Shown: one piece after another, positions 31,100-42,425 of the stretch
Position numbering within the stretch: the stretch's first letter is position 1
How the letters are laid out: each line of letters starts with the position of its first letter
NCBI GenBank assembly: GCA_951799445.1
Contig: OX637296.1
Location: 20,522,001-20,586,000 of the forward strand
Direction of reading: 5' to 3'
DNA length: 64,000 bases
DNA from: Pseudisothecium myosuroides
Taxonomy: Eukaryota; Streptophyta; Bryopsida; Hypnales; Lembophyllaceae
Position numbers and translations under genes: made by a program
The notes under the pieces: model-generated
Told to the model about the DNA's origin: nothing
Databases searched by the model: none
The model's input: the letters and a program-made list of their open reading frames with translations, nothing else

Positions 31100-31555
31100 T
31101 TAAGGGTTAAACACTTTAGTGTTCAAAAGCTCTGACAGAAACACATCGATTAACGATTTGGATGAATGAGAGATGATCTACGGATGAATGTTGGACGGAT
31201 GACCTCGGCAGTGGCGCGGTTTGAACTTTGAAGATGAAGCCGCAGAAGACTTGGCGCTTGTAAAGTTATTTTGTCGCGGGCTTAACTTAATTTCTTCAAA
31301 ACCATTGCCCGATTTCTGAGTTTTGCAACTTAGAATTGCTTCAGGTAATGCCTTTCATGTTTTGCTTGTGTCAATTGGACTCTCACAGCAAGAGGAAATC
31401 GAAATTGACGACTAGTTTAGGGTACAATCGCCTTTAGATGTGCCGCGCGCAGAATGTCTTAACTTTCCTAAGAATTTTGTAGTTGAGTAGCACGAACGCA
31501 AGCTTCGATTATAGAAAATCTAAGCTAAGTATCTGTTCAGAGAGAAAGAGTGACG

Positions 31556-31806
31556 GAAGCAGAAGTTGTAAGCTTAGTAGACATGGATAAGGAAGAGCAG
31601 GAGAGAGTGCGGTTTGCTGTACACAAAATAGTGAAATTAGGTTGCCCCAGACTATAGTTGACCATGTCTGAAAGTGTTAGATATGAGAAATTAGTGTGGG
31701 GCAACCTAATTTCACTATTTTGTGTAGAGGAGACTCTTGTAGATGCGGATATTAAGAAAGTTTCGGAGAAGCAGGTCAGGGAATTGGCTTCCAGCATTTT
31801 TCAATA
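31556..31806 (+). pseudogene. Gene fragment, possible DEK_C-like helical motif, split by a MITE
   Basis: The plus-strand frame reads MDKEEQERVRFAV before the insert and EETLVDADIKKVSEKQVREL after it, ending at TAA near 31804. Charged and aliphatic spacing (V..A...LVDADI..VSEKQVREL) resembles the DEK C-terminal domain found in some plant chromatin proteins, but the match is short and by eye. The 103-bp MITE at 31622-31724 lies between the halves, and keeping one TA restores the frame exactly. Upstream (31200-31340) the sequence is GC-richer than its surroundings and may be a relic 5' exon. Confidence 0.4.
31622..31724. mobile_element. 103-bp TA-flanked hairpin MITE
   Basis: Perfect inverted ends of about 28 bp starting CACAAAATAGTGAAATTAGG. 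TA duplicates at 31620-31621 and 31725-31726. Stowaway-like size and target, but the terminus is not the Stowaway consensus. Confidence 0.85.
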
Positions 31807-33731
31807 ATCAAAATATATAGCTGGGATGCTATAGGCAGGGTTTGGAAGCCCGCCCTCTCCCATTGTGGCATAATCGAATGAGATTCAACTACTGAGCGTG
31901 TCAAATGTGATTATTGTTTTTCACAATTCCGGTGTGCTTTCTGAAATTTTTAGAGAGTCCAAAGTTGACTATTTTTCCATTATTTTTTGTATTTTTTTGT
32001 TAAACGGGATTGTGAAGTTATGGCAAGGAATAGTTATGTAGCAGTGGAAGGGCATAGGGGTGGGCCAAGCAGCTGTGCACACAAATAAGGTAGAGCAAGA
32101 TAATCACAAAATGGAGGGTTTAGGGATGGTAGAGGAAATCCCGATATAAAAGGGAGCACTGCAAGACAAAGTGCGACACCAAAACATTTATGACCTCCTA
32201 TAAGCACATATTTTGTTTTTAAATATGGATTTTTAAGATGTTGAAGAAAACCTGATTCTTTTTCAAAATATTATTAGTCAAAATGAGGTCTTGTAATAAT
32301 AAGGGAGGCGCTTTGAAAAGCTAATCAACTACAAGGAAGGATCTACTTGCCAAATCATTTTTGACGTGGTCTATGACTGCAAATCTTATCGTTTACAAGC
32401 CGTTAGGGCGTTAGATATGTCATCAAAACCTATGGTGTACCATCAAAAGTTAATTACCTTTGAGAGGCACCATTTTCCACTTTGATTTGAAGAAACTCAG
32501 TAAAATTTTACATCATTTTGTTTTCAATAAATCCTTGGAGTGTCCTTGGTTAGTGAAAATAGTAGGGGTCCAATGGTGGTCATTACCACACTCAAGTTTA
32601 TATAATACAAGGGGAAGAGATTGGCTTAAACCTTTCTAAACGTGTTGATTGTACTGACAACCGTTGATTGTGAACTCCAAATCTTGGCAATTACTAGTCA
32701 ACATATTGTATCAATTGGGAGCGGTTCAAAATGTTGAGGTCATTGTTAGACCCCTGGAGTCCAAAAGAAGTATGCCAAATATGTCAATTATTGGTGGCTA
32801 CAGCCTCAAGAATGATATAAATCTTGCTACATCTATATCCAAAGTCTCTTTTTCAAGCCACCGGATAATTTTTTCATTCATAGTACATACAATCAATGAA
32901 GCAAATATACATGGAAATTCTTGGACTTTATTGAGGGTCAAATGCTTATTAAAGTCTAGGGTCGATTGTCTAAATTTGTCCAAATTGCTATACAATTTTT
33001 TTTCATGGACTCCATTACAATTGTTTCAAGCAGGTGCCAATATTCATTAGTGGCATCTACACATATGCCATAAGAAAGTATACGTAAAGTAGCAGTAATT
33101 TTCCAATGCGGAGGCAATTATAAGAACCTAAATTCAAGTAGACTATTTAATAAATGGTCCCTCAATGACCAGCTTGCATGACAATAGGAAAAATTGCAAT
33201 CTTGGGGTCCAGGAGGTGAGTAGAGCCTGCCAATGCCTCTATGCTGTTGGAAATTGGCAGCCCCACGGTGGCGATGCTTTGAACTTGGATTTCAAGAACA
33301 AGGCACAGCAAAATCCCGCTTGCTCATGATATTTTTACATTATTTGTTTGTACCCTTCACCTTACCATGTACTCCTAGTCAATGCCACCACAACCTCATT
33401 AGTGAACCAATGTCAAAAAACTTCGCAGTCGTCTCAAGAGTAGGTAGAAGCGCTTTGTGGACTTCAGAGTAGTAGAATTGCGATGACGTCGCCAATGTAG
33501 GATTTTATTTGATGATGCAATGTTGGAGAGATTGACATTATAGATGGCTCACGTAATTTGATGTTTTTCAAATTTGGTATACATGGCCATATAATGAGTC
33601 CATATAATATATATATGCATTATCCACTAAATGCCTTAGGTAACATATTTTGGTGGCAATAAAACTTTGATTTGAAATAAAATCTTATCAAAGTATCATA
33701 TTTTGAAAATTACATTTTGGTTGAAGACCCC
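31807..33731. other. Intergenic with a dispersed repeat
   Basis: Mostly featureless. Positions about 33225-33540 match, in inverted orientation, the stretch 57325-57620. Both copies can be read as a peptide containing GDALNLDF and NKAQQNPA, but neither is an intact gene. Confidence 0.5.
33225..33540 (+). repeat. Dispersed repeat with a conserved decayed reading frame (copy 1)
   Basis: The plus strand encodes GNWQP...GDALNLDFKNKAQQNPA, and further on CCAATGTCAAAAAAC and AGCGCTTTGTGG are shared with the copy at 57325-57620 on the other strand. Conservation of protein-level similarity suggests descent from a coding gene, perhaps of a transposon. Family not recognised. Confidence 0.55.
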
Positions 33732-33735
33732 TTAA

Positions 33736-34656
33736 CCCCTAAAGGACCGCGGCCTATTTTTTTGCCAAAAAACACTCAAAACTGCCATTTCTATAGCAAA
33801 GAGTAAAAAAAAAATTTAATTGTTTTTTTTTCACATCTAACCATAGGATCTTACACCTAACTAGTATTAAAAAGTGTGGAAAAAATTTCAGAATTTTTGA
33901 CCGCATAGATTGCAAGATATATGCTTTTGAAGTTCACAAACAAGTTTTTCAGTACATTGCGGGACTGGATTTTTTGACTTTGAACATTTTTAACTTAAAA
34001 TTTTTGCACAACAGATTTTTGAGCTTTAAATCTTTATAGTGGAGAATTGAGTTGAGAGTCTAGGAAAAAAAAAGAAATTCAAAAAAACTTAATTATCATT
34101 CTTCAAAAAATTGTTAAGTAGAAGTAGGTACGAGATAGAAGGAAAATCTAAAATATTTATATATTTTAGATGGAATTAAAATACACTAATCCCAAAGGTG
34201 AGATTGTTCTAGCAAGTAAATTAAACCATGAAATTTTATTTTTTTTGAAAAATTGCAAAAATTGCATTCAGAAATGAATCCTACAAGTTATTTTTTTCAA
34301 GAAGATGCTCTAACTGCCCGAAAACAAGAATGTCCATAACTTCCTCATAACAAAGTCAAATGAAATGAATCAAAGCTTTCCAGATAGACAAAAATATAAT
34401 CTATGAGCAAAAAAATTTAAAAAAAAAAATTCAAAATTTTGCAAATTTTTTTTGCTGCCCCCCATCCCCACGCATTCCAAGAAATGGCATAACTTCTCGC
34501 TCGAAGGTCCGATTTCAAATTTTTTTTTTCCGCCACGTACCTCTCTTAATTCTTCACATTCACAAAAAGTTTCAAAAAATGGTATGAATTTGTCCCCCCG
34601 TAGGTACATGCCCCAAGTCCCATTTGTCCCTCGAACAGACAATGGTCCTTTAGGGG
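33736..34656. mobile_element. 921-bp TTAA-type element
   Basis: TTAA at 33732-33735 and 34657-34660; perfect 13-bp TIR CCCCTAAAGGACC / GGTCCTTTAGGGG. It is the best-preserved member of the family also seen at 20795 and 25423. No coding capacity, so any transposition would need an enzyme supplied elsewhere. Confidence 0.88.
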
Positions 34657-34660
34657 TTAA

Positions 34661-35879
34661 AGTTCACTTTTGTTGAACACTCTTTGAAGTCCATTTGAAG
34701 GGAATTTTTTTTGACATTTTCAAATATTTTCTCTGAATTTTGTCCGTAACTTTTGACTGGAGACTTGAAATCTCAAACGGATTTTTTGAGATGAAAGTTA
34801 GATTGATTTACCAACTTTTTTTAGTTTAAATTTTTTTAGAAAAAGTTATTCTACTATGCCTAAATGAGGTCTGAAATTCTACTTTTAACACAATTTCTAC
34901 ATTTAAATAAACTAGGAGTGGTTGAGTTCCTACTCCATCTAATTTACTTATCTCACATTGTTTGTTCTACCTCCTACCTCCCCATATGTATATAATGATC
35001 TACTCTTCTCATTAAGAATCCAACAAAAGTTGAAAAATATTTTCAATCTAATCTTGATAGACACAAGTAAAGGAATCTTTCTTGTAGTCAAAAGTATTTT
35101 CTTCCCTTTTTTTTTCACAAAAATGAAGGGAATTTCATAGCAGTTAAATTCTTTTAATTACATTTGAGTGCCAGCTAGGGCAGTTCGTACCTTGAAGTCA
35201 GGGTAAAAAGCGAATCAAACCCCATAGCTTGCCCTACTGGGGACTCCCCATTTGCTCGTCCCCTCTTCAAAACTTGAACAAGCCCGAGCACAATTTGGAC
35301 TATATCATAACGAGGAACAAGCATTCAACCCCCGGGGAGATCACTGTTGATTTTTTAGAAAACTATGTGAGTTAAAAGATAGGGTCCATTTAATTCAAAG
35401 AGGTCAAAATTTATATGATATGTAGGGCTACTATGAGGTCCATGAAATACTACAAATTCTCTTACATATAAATTAGGCTATGTAAAAACATCTTATAGTA
35501 TGCATTTTTATTAATAAGTTAGTCTTGACAAATAGGGGCCTTTAAAATTTTTCATATTACAGTGAATTTATATGTGAACAAGTAATTTCATGTAGATTAT
35601 AAAATGTATACAATCCAATAAATGTAGGGAATTTTTTTGAGAGTCTTGCCACTGTTGTCTTGCTTGTCTAGCCTAATCTCTCTATAAGAGCGCCAATTGT
35701 GTGGGTATGCAAGAATCTCCTAGTACAAGAAAAAAACCCGTTCAGCTGTTCATGTGCAATAACTTACAATGAAAGCTGTATGACGGGGGGTTGATGTTTA
35801 CACAAAAGACCCGTTAGGGAATTACTTATTACTTTAGGGTTATGGGTCCCTTCACTCTCATGCGGCTAGGGTTAGTAAG
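34661..35879. other. Intergenic
   Basis: No gene, RNA or structured repeat recognised. Confidence 0.5.
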
Positions 35880-37640
35880 AATAGTGGAGTTGCTGTCTCG
35901 TTCCTTTATCTGCAAAAAAAAAATTCGCTGTGTTTTTCTACAAGGTGGTTAGGATTTTTTGCAATTGCTTGGGGCTGGAATTTTTGGTAAGCCTCAAGGT
36001 TTTGGTGTTGCGTGCAACTAAGGTCCAAAGTTTTGCATTGGTCTTTGGATCATCAACTTTGATGACTGCATTTGTCGCAGTTGTTTCTACATTTGAGGGC
36101 AACTTGATATTGTTGACAAAGTATCCTTGCTTCTGGTTTGAGCTCGGTCCTAGCCTTTGGGAGCACAATTGCGGCATCACCATTTTGTAAGTAAAGCATC
36201 AGTGGCATGACATGCTGTTACAATTGTCTGATGTATTTGAGTATTGTGCTAATGAGTTAGAATTCAATCAAGAGAGGTTTGTGTAGAAAGATAGTGTTAA
36301 ATTTTGGGGTTAAATGTGGTGTATCTATAACTATGTGGATACATGAGGAAGTTGAACAGAGGTGGCGTTGTTTACATGAGAGTGCAATGCTAACATGATG
36401 CCATTATTTTTTGTGGAGAGCAGAGCAAGGGCCTCATCAAAGAGTGCACTTGGTAGAAGCTTCGGGACATCTGTTTTTAGAGGTGCATAATAACAACCTT
36501 GGGTGGGGAGCAGGGTGACACCATATATTGTGACCAATGATACAGACTTGAGAGTTGGTGTCCTAGTTGGGAAGTTTCTGCAATGCCCGCCTATTGAGAT
36601 CGGAGGATTGCGTAGTTTGCACTAAATGTGAGTATTGTGCACTTGTTCTTTTAGAAGAATCCGATTTGATTGTATCAACGTATTTAGTTGTGGTTTGACA
36701 AATTGTTGATTTGTTTTTAGGTATAAGGCTTTTTTTTGTATTGATTTTGAAGATGTTAGGATCTTTTTGTGAGTCCAAGGTTGTGGACTTCATGCTGTTT
36801 GTACATTTGTCCTGGCAACGACAACCTCAACATTTGATTGCGGTGCTTTTGGCACTAGCATTTGATGATCAGACATCATTTGCATCTAGAAGGTGGGGAA
36901 TGTTTGGTACCAATCAACTACTAAGTAGGCATTGAGTAGTATTTCATTGTTTTGTTATTCTAAAGATATCAACATCTATGAACATTATATTTTCATGAAT
37001 TTCTTAGTAACTCATCTTTCTATATATTATAGATTTATAGGTAAAGAAGACCAAGGTTCCAAGAAGGAGCCGGATACTTTAGTCCGTGTTCTCTTGTTTG
37101 CAAAGTTGACAAGTAAAGCCTGTGCACACGATCTTGCCTAATTTAACGTGTGATTCCTGATCTTGTTGGTCTCGTTTTGATTGTATGTTATCTACAAAGT
37201 GATGGTGCTATATGTATTTTTTGACCGTTTTGTAAAAAGTTCTCAAGATTGTTTTGTATCTCTGTAGGTGTTCTACTGTTGCTTCTAAAGAAGCGACTAG
37301 GCGTGGAGCATTGACTCTCGGGTCTCAGCCTTCTGGGGCAAATTCTGGGCCATTGCTTAGGTTGAATTTGTTTGGCAACACGAATACTATTGGTTACATT
37401 CTTTGGTCAAACAAAGCCCATGGGGTTGACGTGCAATCGTTGGTATGATTCTTGTATGCTCTTTTTTTTGGCACAAGTTTTGGATTTGATCGTGTGGCTC
37501 ATGATGTATGCTATGTTACTAACTACAGTAGTTACAATTCCAATAAGAAAAACACTAAGGATAGTTGCAAGAAACACTTCACGTTTCTTTGTCAAAACTG
37601 CGTTTTTTGGCCGTAGGATTGGCAGTACTACCAGTATTGT
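35880..37640 (+). other. Possible decayed multi-exon gene fragment
   Basis: Several short open stretches with more balanced composition than the flanks are preceded by plausible splice acceptors, for example CTCTGTAG before 37268 and TATAG before 37040. No protein family is recognisable and no continuous gene can be assembled. It may be a captured fragment. Confidence 0.2.
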
Positions 37641-37744
37641 GTGTTAGCAGCGCCTTGTGGGCGCTAGATTACCCACCCTTGGTAATAGAGCGAACACCGA
37701 CCAGGTTCTATGCCTTTATCCACATTTTTAATATATGGGGGTGA

Positions 37745-40700
37745 TGTGAGCGCGGTCCACTGTGCCTTCCAAGCAATGGATCTTTTTTGCTAACGTTTCC
37801 TGAGTATCGTGGATGGCAACGAATAATTAGAATGCATGTAGTAACTCACAAGGTAATTGCAATGCTCAGGGGTAATGGTAAAATTCTAACTCCCTAACTA
37901 TCTATCCTATGTCGAGGGTAGGCTGGGTAGTTGGCGTCATTTCTAACATCCCTAACTTTGTAAAAAGGGGAACCCCTATGTTCCTTCCATGAACCTCTAA
38001 GACTATCTTGATTTTTTGAACTCCACCTAGAAGTTCTACTTTTAAAAGCTATCCCTAAAGTTTCAACTCTTACTCTAACTTTTAACTTCTAAGTGTACTC
38101 TAGGTTTTTAGCTTTCCAAACTAATTAGAGAATTTAACTTCAAAATTTAATGCTACCGTTTGACTTTGTTTTGACTTTTGACTCCAAGGTTTTACTCCTA
38201 AACTAACTCTAAAATTTACCTTCTAAAGTTAACTCTATGTGTTGACTTTAACTTCAAATTTTCACTTCCCTATTTTATTCTAAATTTACCTTCTACGTAT
38301 AACTCTAGATTTTTGACTTTTAACTCTAAATTTTTACTTCTAAAATTAATCCCAAACTTTAACCTCTAGGTTTGACTCTACGTTTTCACTTTGACTCTAG
38401 ATTTTTCTACTTCCAACTAACCCTAAGATTTACCCTCTAAATCTAACTATAACTTTTCACTTTTCACTTTAGCTTTTTACTCTGACTTTTTACTTCCCAA
38501 TTGACTCTAAAGTTTAACCTTTAAATTTAATCTTAACTTTTGACTTTAGGCCTTTGACTTTCTACTTCCCCATTTAATCCTATCGTTTTAATCCTAGATT
38601 AACTCTAAATGTTACTCCAAATTTTACTTCTAAATTTTACTCTAGCTTTTGACCTCTAACATTCACTCTAATTTCGAATTTCTAACTTCAAGATCTAACT
38701 CCTATTTCTACTCGTAATTTCTACCTCCTAATTTTAGTCTAAAGTTTTTACTTTTAATTTCTACTTTTTACTCGGATTTTTTACTCCTAATTAACCCTAA
38801 CTTCCTTTTCTAAACTACCCTAAGGTTTCACTGGGAATTTTAACCCCCTGAGTTAAACTTCCAAATTGATTCTATTTTTTAACTTCCCAAAGTTGACTCT
38901 AGATTTTGACCTTAGAATTTTAACTTTAAGAAATAAAAATGTAAATTGATTCTAATTCTAACCGCTAATTAATCCCTAATTTTAATCCTAAATTCTCTTT
39001 CTAATTTAAACCCCTAAGTTTCGTCCATGATTCTTTTTGGATGAATTTTACTCAAAATTCCTCCGTCCTACCCCCTACCGCTTAACTTAGCCTAACGCAG
39101 TCGATTTAAAGCCAAATCCTAAGTGTAATATGTTTTTGGAAACCTCTATCCCTAATCTATAACTTTTTGAATCTAAACTTCTAATTTGCACTAATCTCGG
39201 ATGCTAATCACGCTCTAAGGGCTGATTAGGAAAATAAATGCTAATTAGGGAGAAACATCAAAGATTAAATAAAAAAACTCACCTCTTCACTACCGGTTTC
39301 GGAAATAACCTCGTCCACGTCCACGTGTACGTTCTCATGCTCCATGGTAGTCTTTGGTTTTGTTTTGAATTTTCTCCAAGCTCACCGCTTATTTAGAAAA
39401 TATTACAATTTTTGATGATCTAAACTCCCTCTTTTCCTTCCTCCTTCCTTTTCTTTCTTCCTCTTTCTTCTACACTAGCACTATCCTACCTAAGCTTTTA
39501 TGAGTCTTACACTATAGTTTCAAACTCCAAAAAGGGTTTAAATGTTCCTCCTACCCTCTTACACAACTTTGCTTTGTGTCATCCTAATCCTCCTCCCATC
39601 GGTCATTATGAATTCTCAAGATTTCCTTTCCTAAGCCTACCTACTCCTAACCTAGGCTACTATTTATCGTCTCTCACCTTTGCTTGCCTACTTCATCTCC
39701 TCCTTCCCTAATCTCCTTCCATTGTGTGCAGGTGTGCTTGGTGAGAGTGTGTGCAGGTGCAAGGGTTCTCCACTTTTTTTCTTCCTCTTTCCTTGTGTGT
39801 TTTTGTAAACTCTAATCCTACCCCAACCCCTAGTTTAGCAAACAATCCGTCCAACCTTCTTGGTTTTGTTTTGGTTTTGTTTTGGTTTTGTTTTGATTTT
39901 AGAAAATCAAAAACAAAAAAAAACGCAGTAAAAAAAAAGAGAGCCGGTGCTGAAGGGGGCCCCAACTGCCTGCCCACCACGGCCTGGCCTCCCGACTGGT
40001 CGGCAGGGGCTGGCTGGCTGGGGGATCAGGGGTCTGAATTTTTATTATTTATTTATTTATTTTAAATTTAAAAAATAAATAAACAAACCAAACAACACTG
40101 GTTGTTTGTTCCGTTTGATGACCTGGCTGATGCTGGTTTGGATGGCCTGGAGTGATGCTGGTTTGATGGCTTGGACTAATGCTTGGGCTAAAAAAAAACT
40201 ATTCTTGCAAAATAAAACCAAGGTAGCTGGACTTGCAAAAACTGAGGTAGCTGGTCTTGCAAAAACTTAAGGTAACTGGAATTTTGCACAATGACTCTAA
40301 GGTACTAAAAAACTAAGGCAAGGCTAGTTTTGCCAAAGGGCCGGAAATTGTTGACAATCTACATATCTTGGAAGCTAAACTCTGGACTTTCCCAAGAAGG
40401 TCTTGGAAACTAAACTTTGGAATCTAAGGCTATGGAGGTTCAAAGCTTCGCCGTAAAATTGGGTTTAACACCAACTTTAGGACTTGTGACACTCCATGGG
40501 TTCAAAGCTCCGCCGTCTAAGAGTATTTTAACACACATTGTAGGACTTGACGTTGTCACTAGTTCAAAGCTTCGCCACCGTGAGGGGGGGTCCACACAAC
40601 AAGAGGGATATTAGAAGAAGGTAGAAAAAAGACAACTTAAGAAACACACGTGACAAAGCCAAAGCTTCGCCGTTCCGAGGGGGGGTCCACACAACAAGGG

Positions 40701-42425
40701 AAAGATTAGAAGAGGGTGAAGACACATAAGTGAGGAGAACAACACGTTAGGACATGTAAAGACACACAACTTCACAAGCTAAAGGCCCCTCAAAGCGGCA
40801 TCGCCAAGGTACGGTGGGGGGTGACTTTAGGATTAGCACAAGACACCAAAAGACTTCTAAACTCACAAGTTAGCTCACAAAGGTACAACAAGAAAGAAAT
40901 AAGGACTCTTAACTCGTAACAAAGGTACAACGAACGCACGAGAAGTACACAAGGCAAGATAGAAGGACCCCCAAGGACCTTCAAAGCTTGAAATTAAGCA
41001 ACAATGGAGCAAAGAGTGCTCCCAAAACACCGTAGAGGTTTTTGACTTCAAACGCCAAAATATCCAAAGCAAATTGGACCCACGGACCCAAACAAAAGTG
41101 AGGGGGTGTTCTAGAGAGAGAAATGGGGCCCTTAAATAGGTTTCCAAGGGCTCACCCCTCCCTCCAGAGCTCTAAGGTAACCTTAACAACTCGGATTTTC
41201 ATCCTCATCCTCAAAGATTTTCATCCTACATCCTAAATTTCTACTTCTACCATCTATGTTGGACCAACATCCTAACTTTTGGAGATTAGCTCCAATCGCT
41301 GAACGGATTGCGCCGTTGGATCCAGATCGCCGTGTTTAGTTTTAGATCCCCCTCACCCCCGTATCGAGGCCAAAAGTCCATCGTAGGCTAATTTAGTTAA
41401 AAATCAAATCGTGGTAAAATCCTAGATCTTGGGGGTCTCCTATTTCGAGAAATGTGAATAGCCAAGGGTCTCCGATAGGTGCGAGAGAGTCGGGAAGGAC
41501 TTTTGGTTGACTTCGTTTTGCCATCGTATGGTCCCGGAATGCTGGTCAACGTGGCGGGGATCCCGCCACGTGGTTAATTCTCGAGGAATCTCGCCGGTTC
41601 AGGTACTTGCTGCTATCGGAATGTTGTGAAACTTCACAGAGCGCATTATTAACATAAAAAAAGCTAGTCTAATTTTTAGTGAGATTTTATTGTAACCTGG
41701 GTAATTTCCATGAAATTCCCGTTGGAGGTTAGAAGGGTTGACCACCCGAAAAAGGTTCTTCTGCAAGTCGGAAGATGCCGGGATTTTTCACGTGACCTCT
41801 TAGGGAGTCGCATGAAAGACGTGCAGGTGCATTTCTGTACTTGACACGATTGGTCAATGGAAATTAAACTGGCCATCTCCTCAAATTAGCGACGGTGCGG
41901 GAATCTTCTGCAGGTGGAGGAATCTTGGCGAATCGCTTTCGCCGTTGGACTCCTGGCATGGGATTTATTCTAGAACACCATCCTTGGGCTGTAGATTCCT
42001 CTTTGGGCCCGGTCTTGCATTAGTGGCTCCTGCATGCTAACAATCGGGATTTTGGGAATTTGTCGATCTAATGGGGAATTCTAAATCTAACTCTAGGACC
42101 CAATCTAGTGGCCTCGCTGTGGATCCCTCGGACTGACCTAGCCATGAATCGCCACATTCATGGTGGAAATTAGCCCCTTTGGGGCTGTGTGACTCAAATC
42201 CTCCAAATTTGACCTTTTCGTTATTTCTATATTATTTTTAGGCAAGGTTTGGGGGGATTCTAAGTAAACACACAAATCTAGACCAAATACTATAATGAGT
42301 ATGACACAACCCTATTTTGGTTCTACACTCTTTTTATGGCTTTTTGTATACTTTTATCAACTTTAAATTGCAAATTTCCAAAAAAATAATTCTACGAGTC
42401 CCAAGTGACAAATTGGGAGCTCACA
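37745..42425 (-). mobile_element. Giant solo-LTR-like element (4.7 kb)
   Basis: On the minus strand it starts TGTGAGCTCCCAATTTGTCA (at 42425) and ends GCGCTCACA (at 37745), with TG...CA ends. It is homologous along its length to 59227-63563, though diverged. A TATA-like CTATTTAAG lies at 41131-41139 in the same relative position as in the other copy. No gag-pol is seen, and no repeat of the 5' end occurs inside, so it looks like one very long LTR. The flanking 5-mers do not match, so its target duplication is lost or the ends have been rearranged. Confidence 0.6.
40441..40672 (-). repeat. Spaced CAAAGCTTCGCCG motif array in the giant LTR
   Basis: The motif starts at 40441, 40503, 40565 and 40660, with spacing 62, 62 and 95 bp and at most one or two changes. 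The same motif, on the other strand, is repeated four times in the 59227-63563 copy at about the same distance downstream of the TATA box. Confidence 0.75.

Larger units (their letters stand above)
30141..31106. mobile_element. TTAA-type MITE carrying a nested copy of its own family
   Basis: Outer TTAA at 30137-30140 and 31107-31110. The left end TCCTTTAACGACAAGG is a decayed form of CCCTTAAACG. The right end survives only as GGG (31104-31106), because a second element entered the subterminal TTAA of the terminus. Without the insert the element is about 346 bp. Confidence 0.83.

Noticed and set aside
38000..39100. Possible telomere-like array (many CCCTAA/TCTAA-like words)
   Set aside because: The words are irregularly spaced and mixed with other pyrimidine-biased sequence. 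The stretch aligns, in reverse, with the purine-biased part of the 59227-63563 element, so it is LTR sequence.
39708..40065. Overlapping open frames on both strands near 39.9 kb
   Set aside because: They coincide with a TTTTGG microsatellite and low-complexity sequence inside the minus-strand giant LTR.
37745..42425. Complete LTR retrotransposon with coding region
   Set aside because: No protease, reverse transcriptase or integrase motif is found on either strand, and no second copy of the terminus lies inside.
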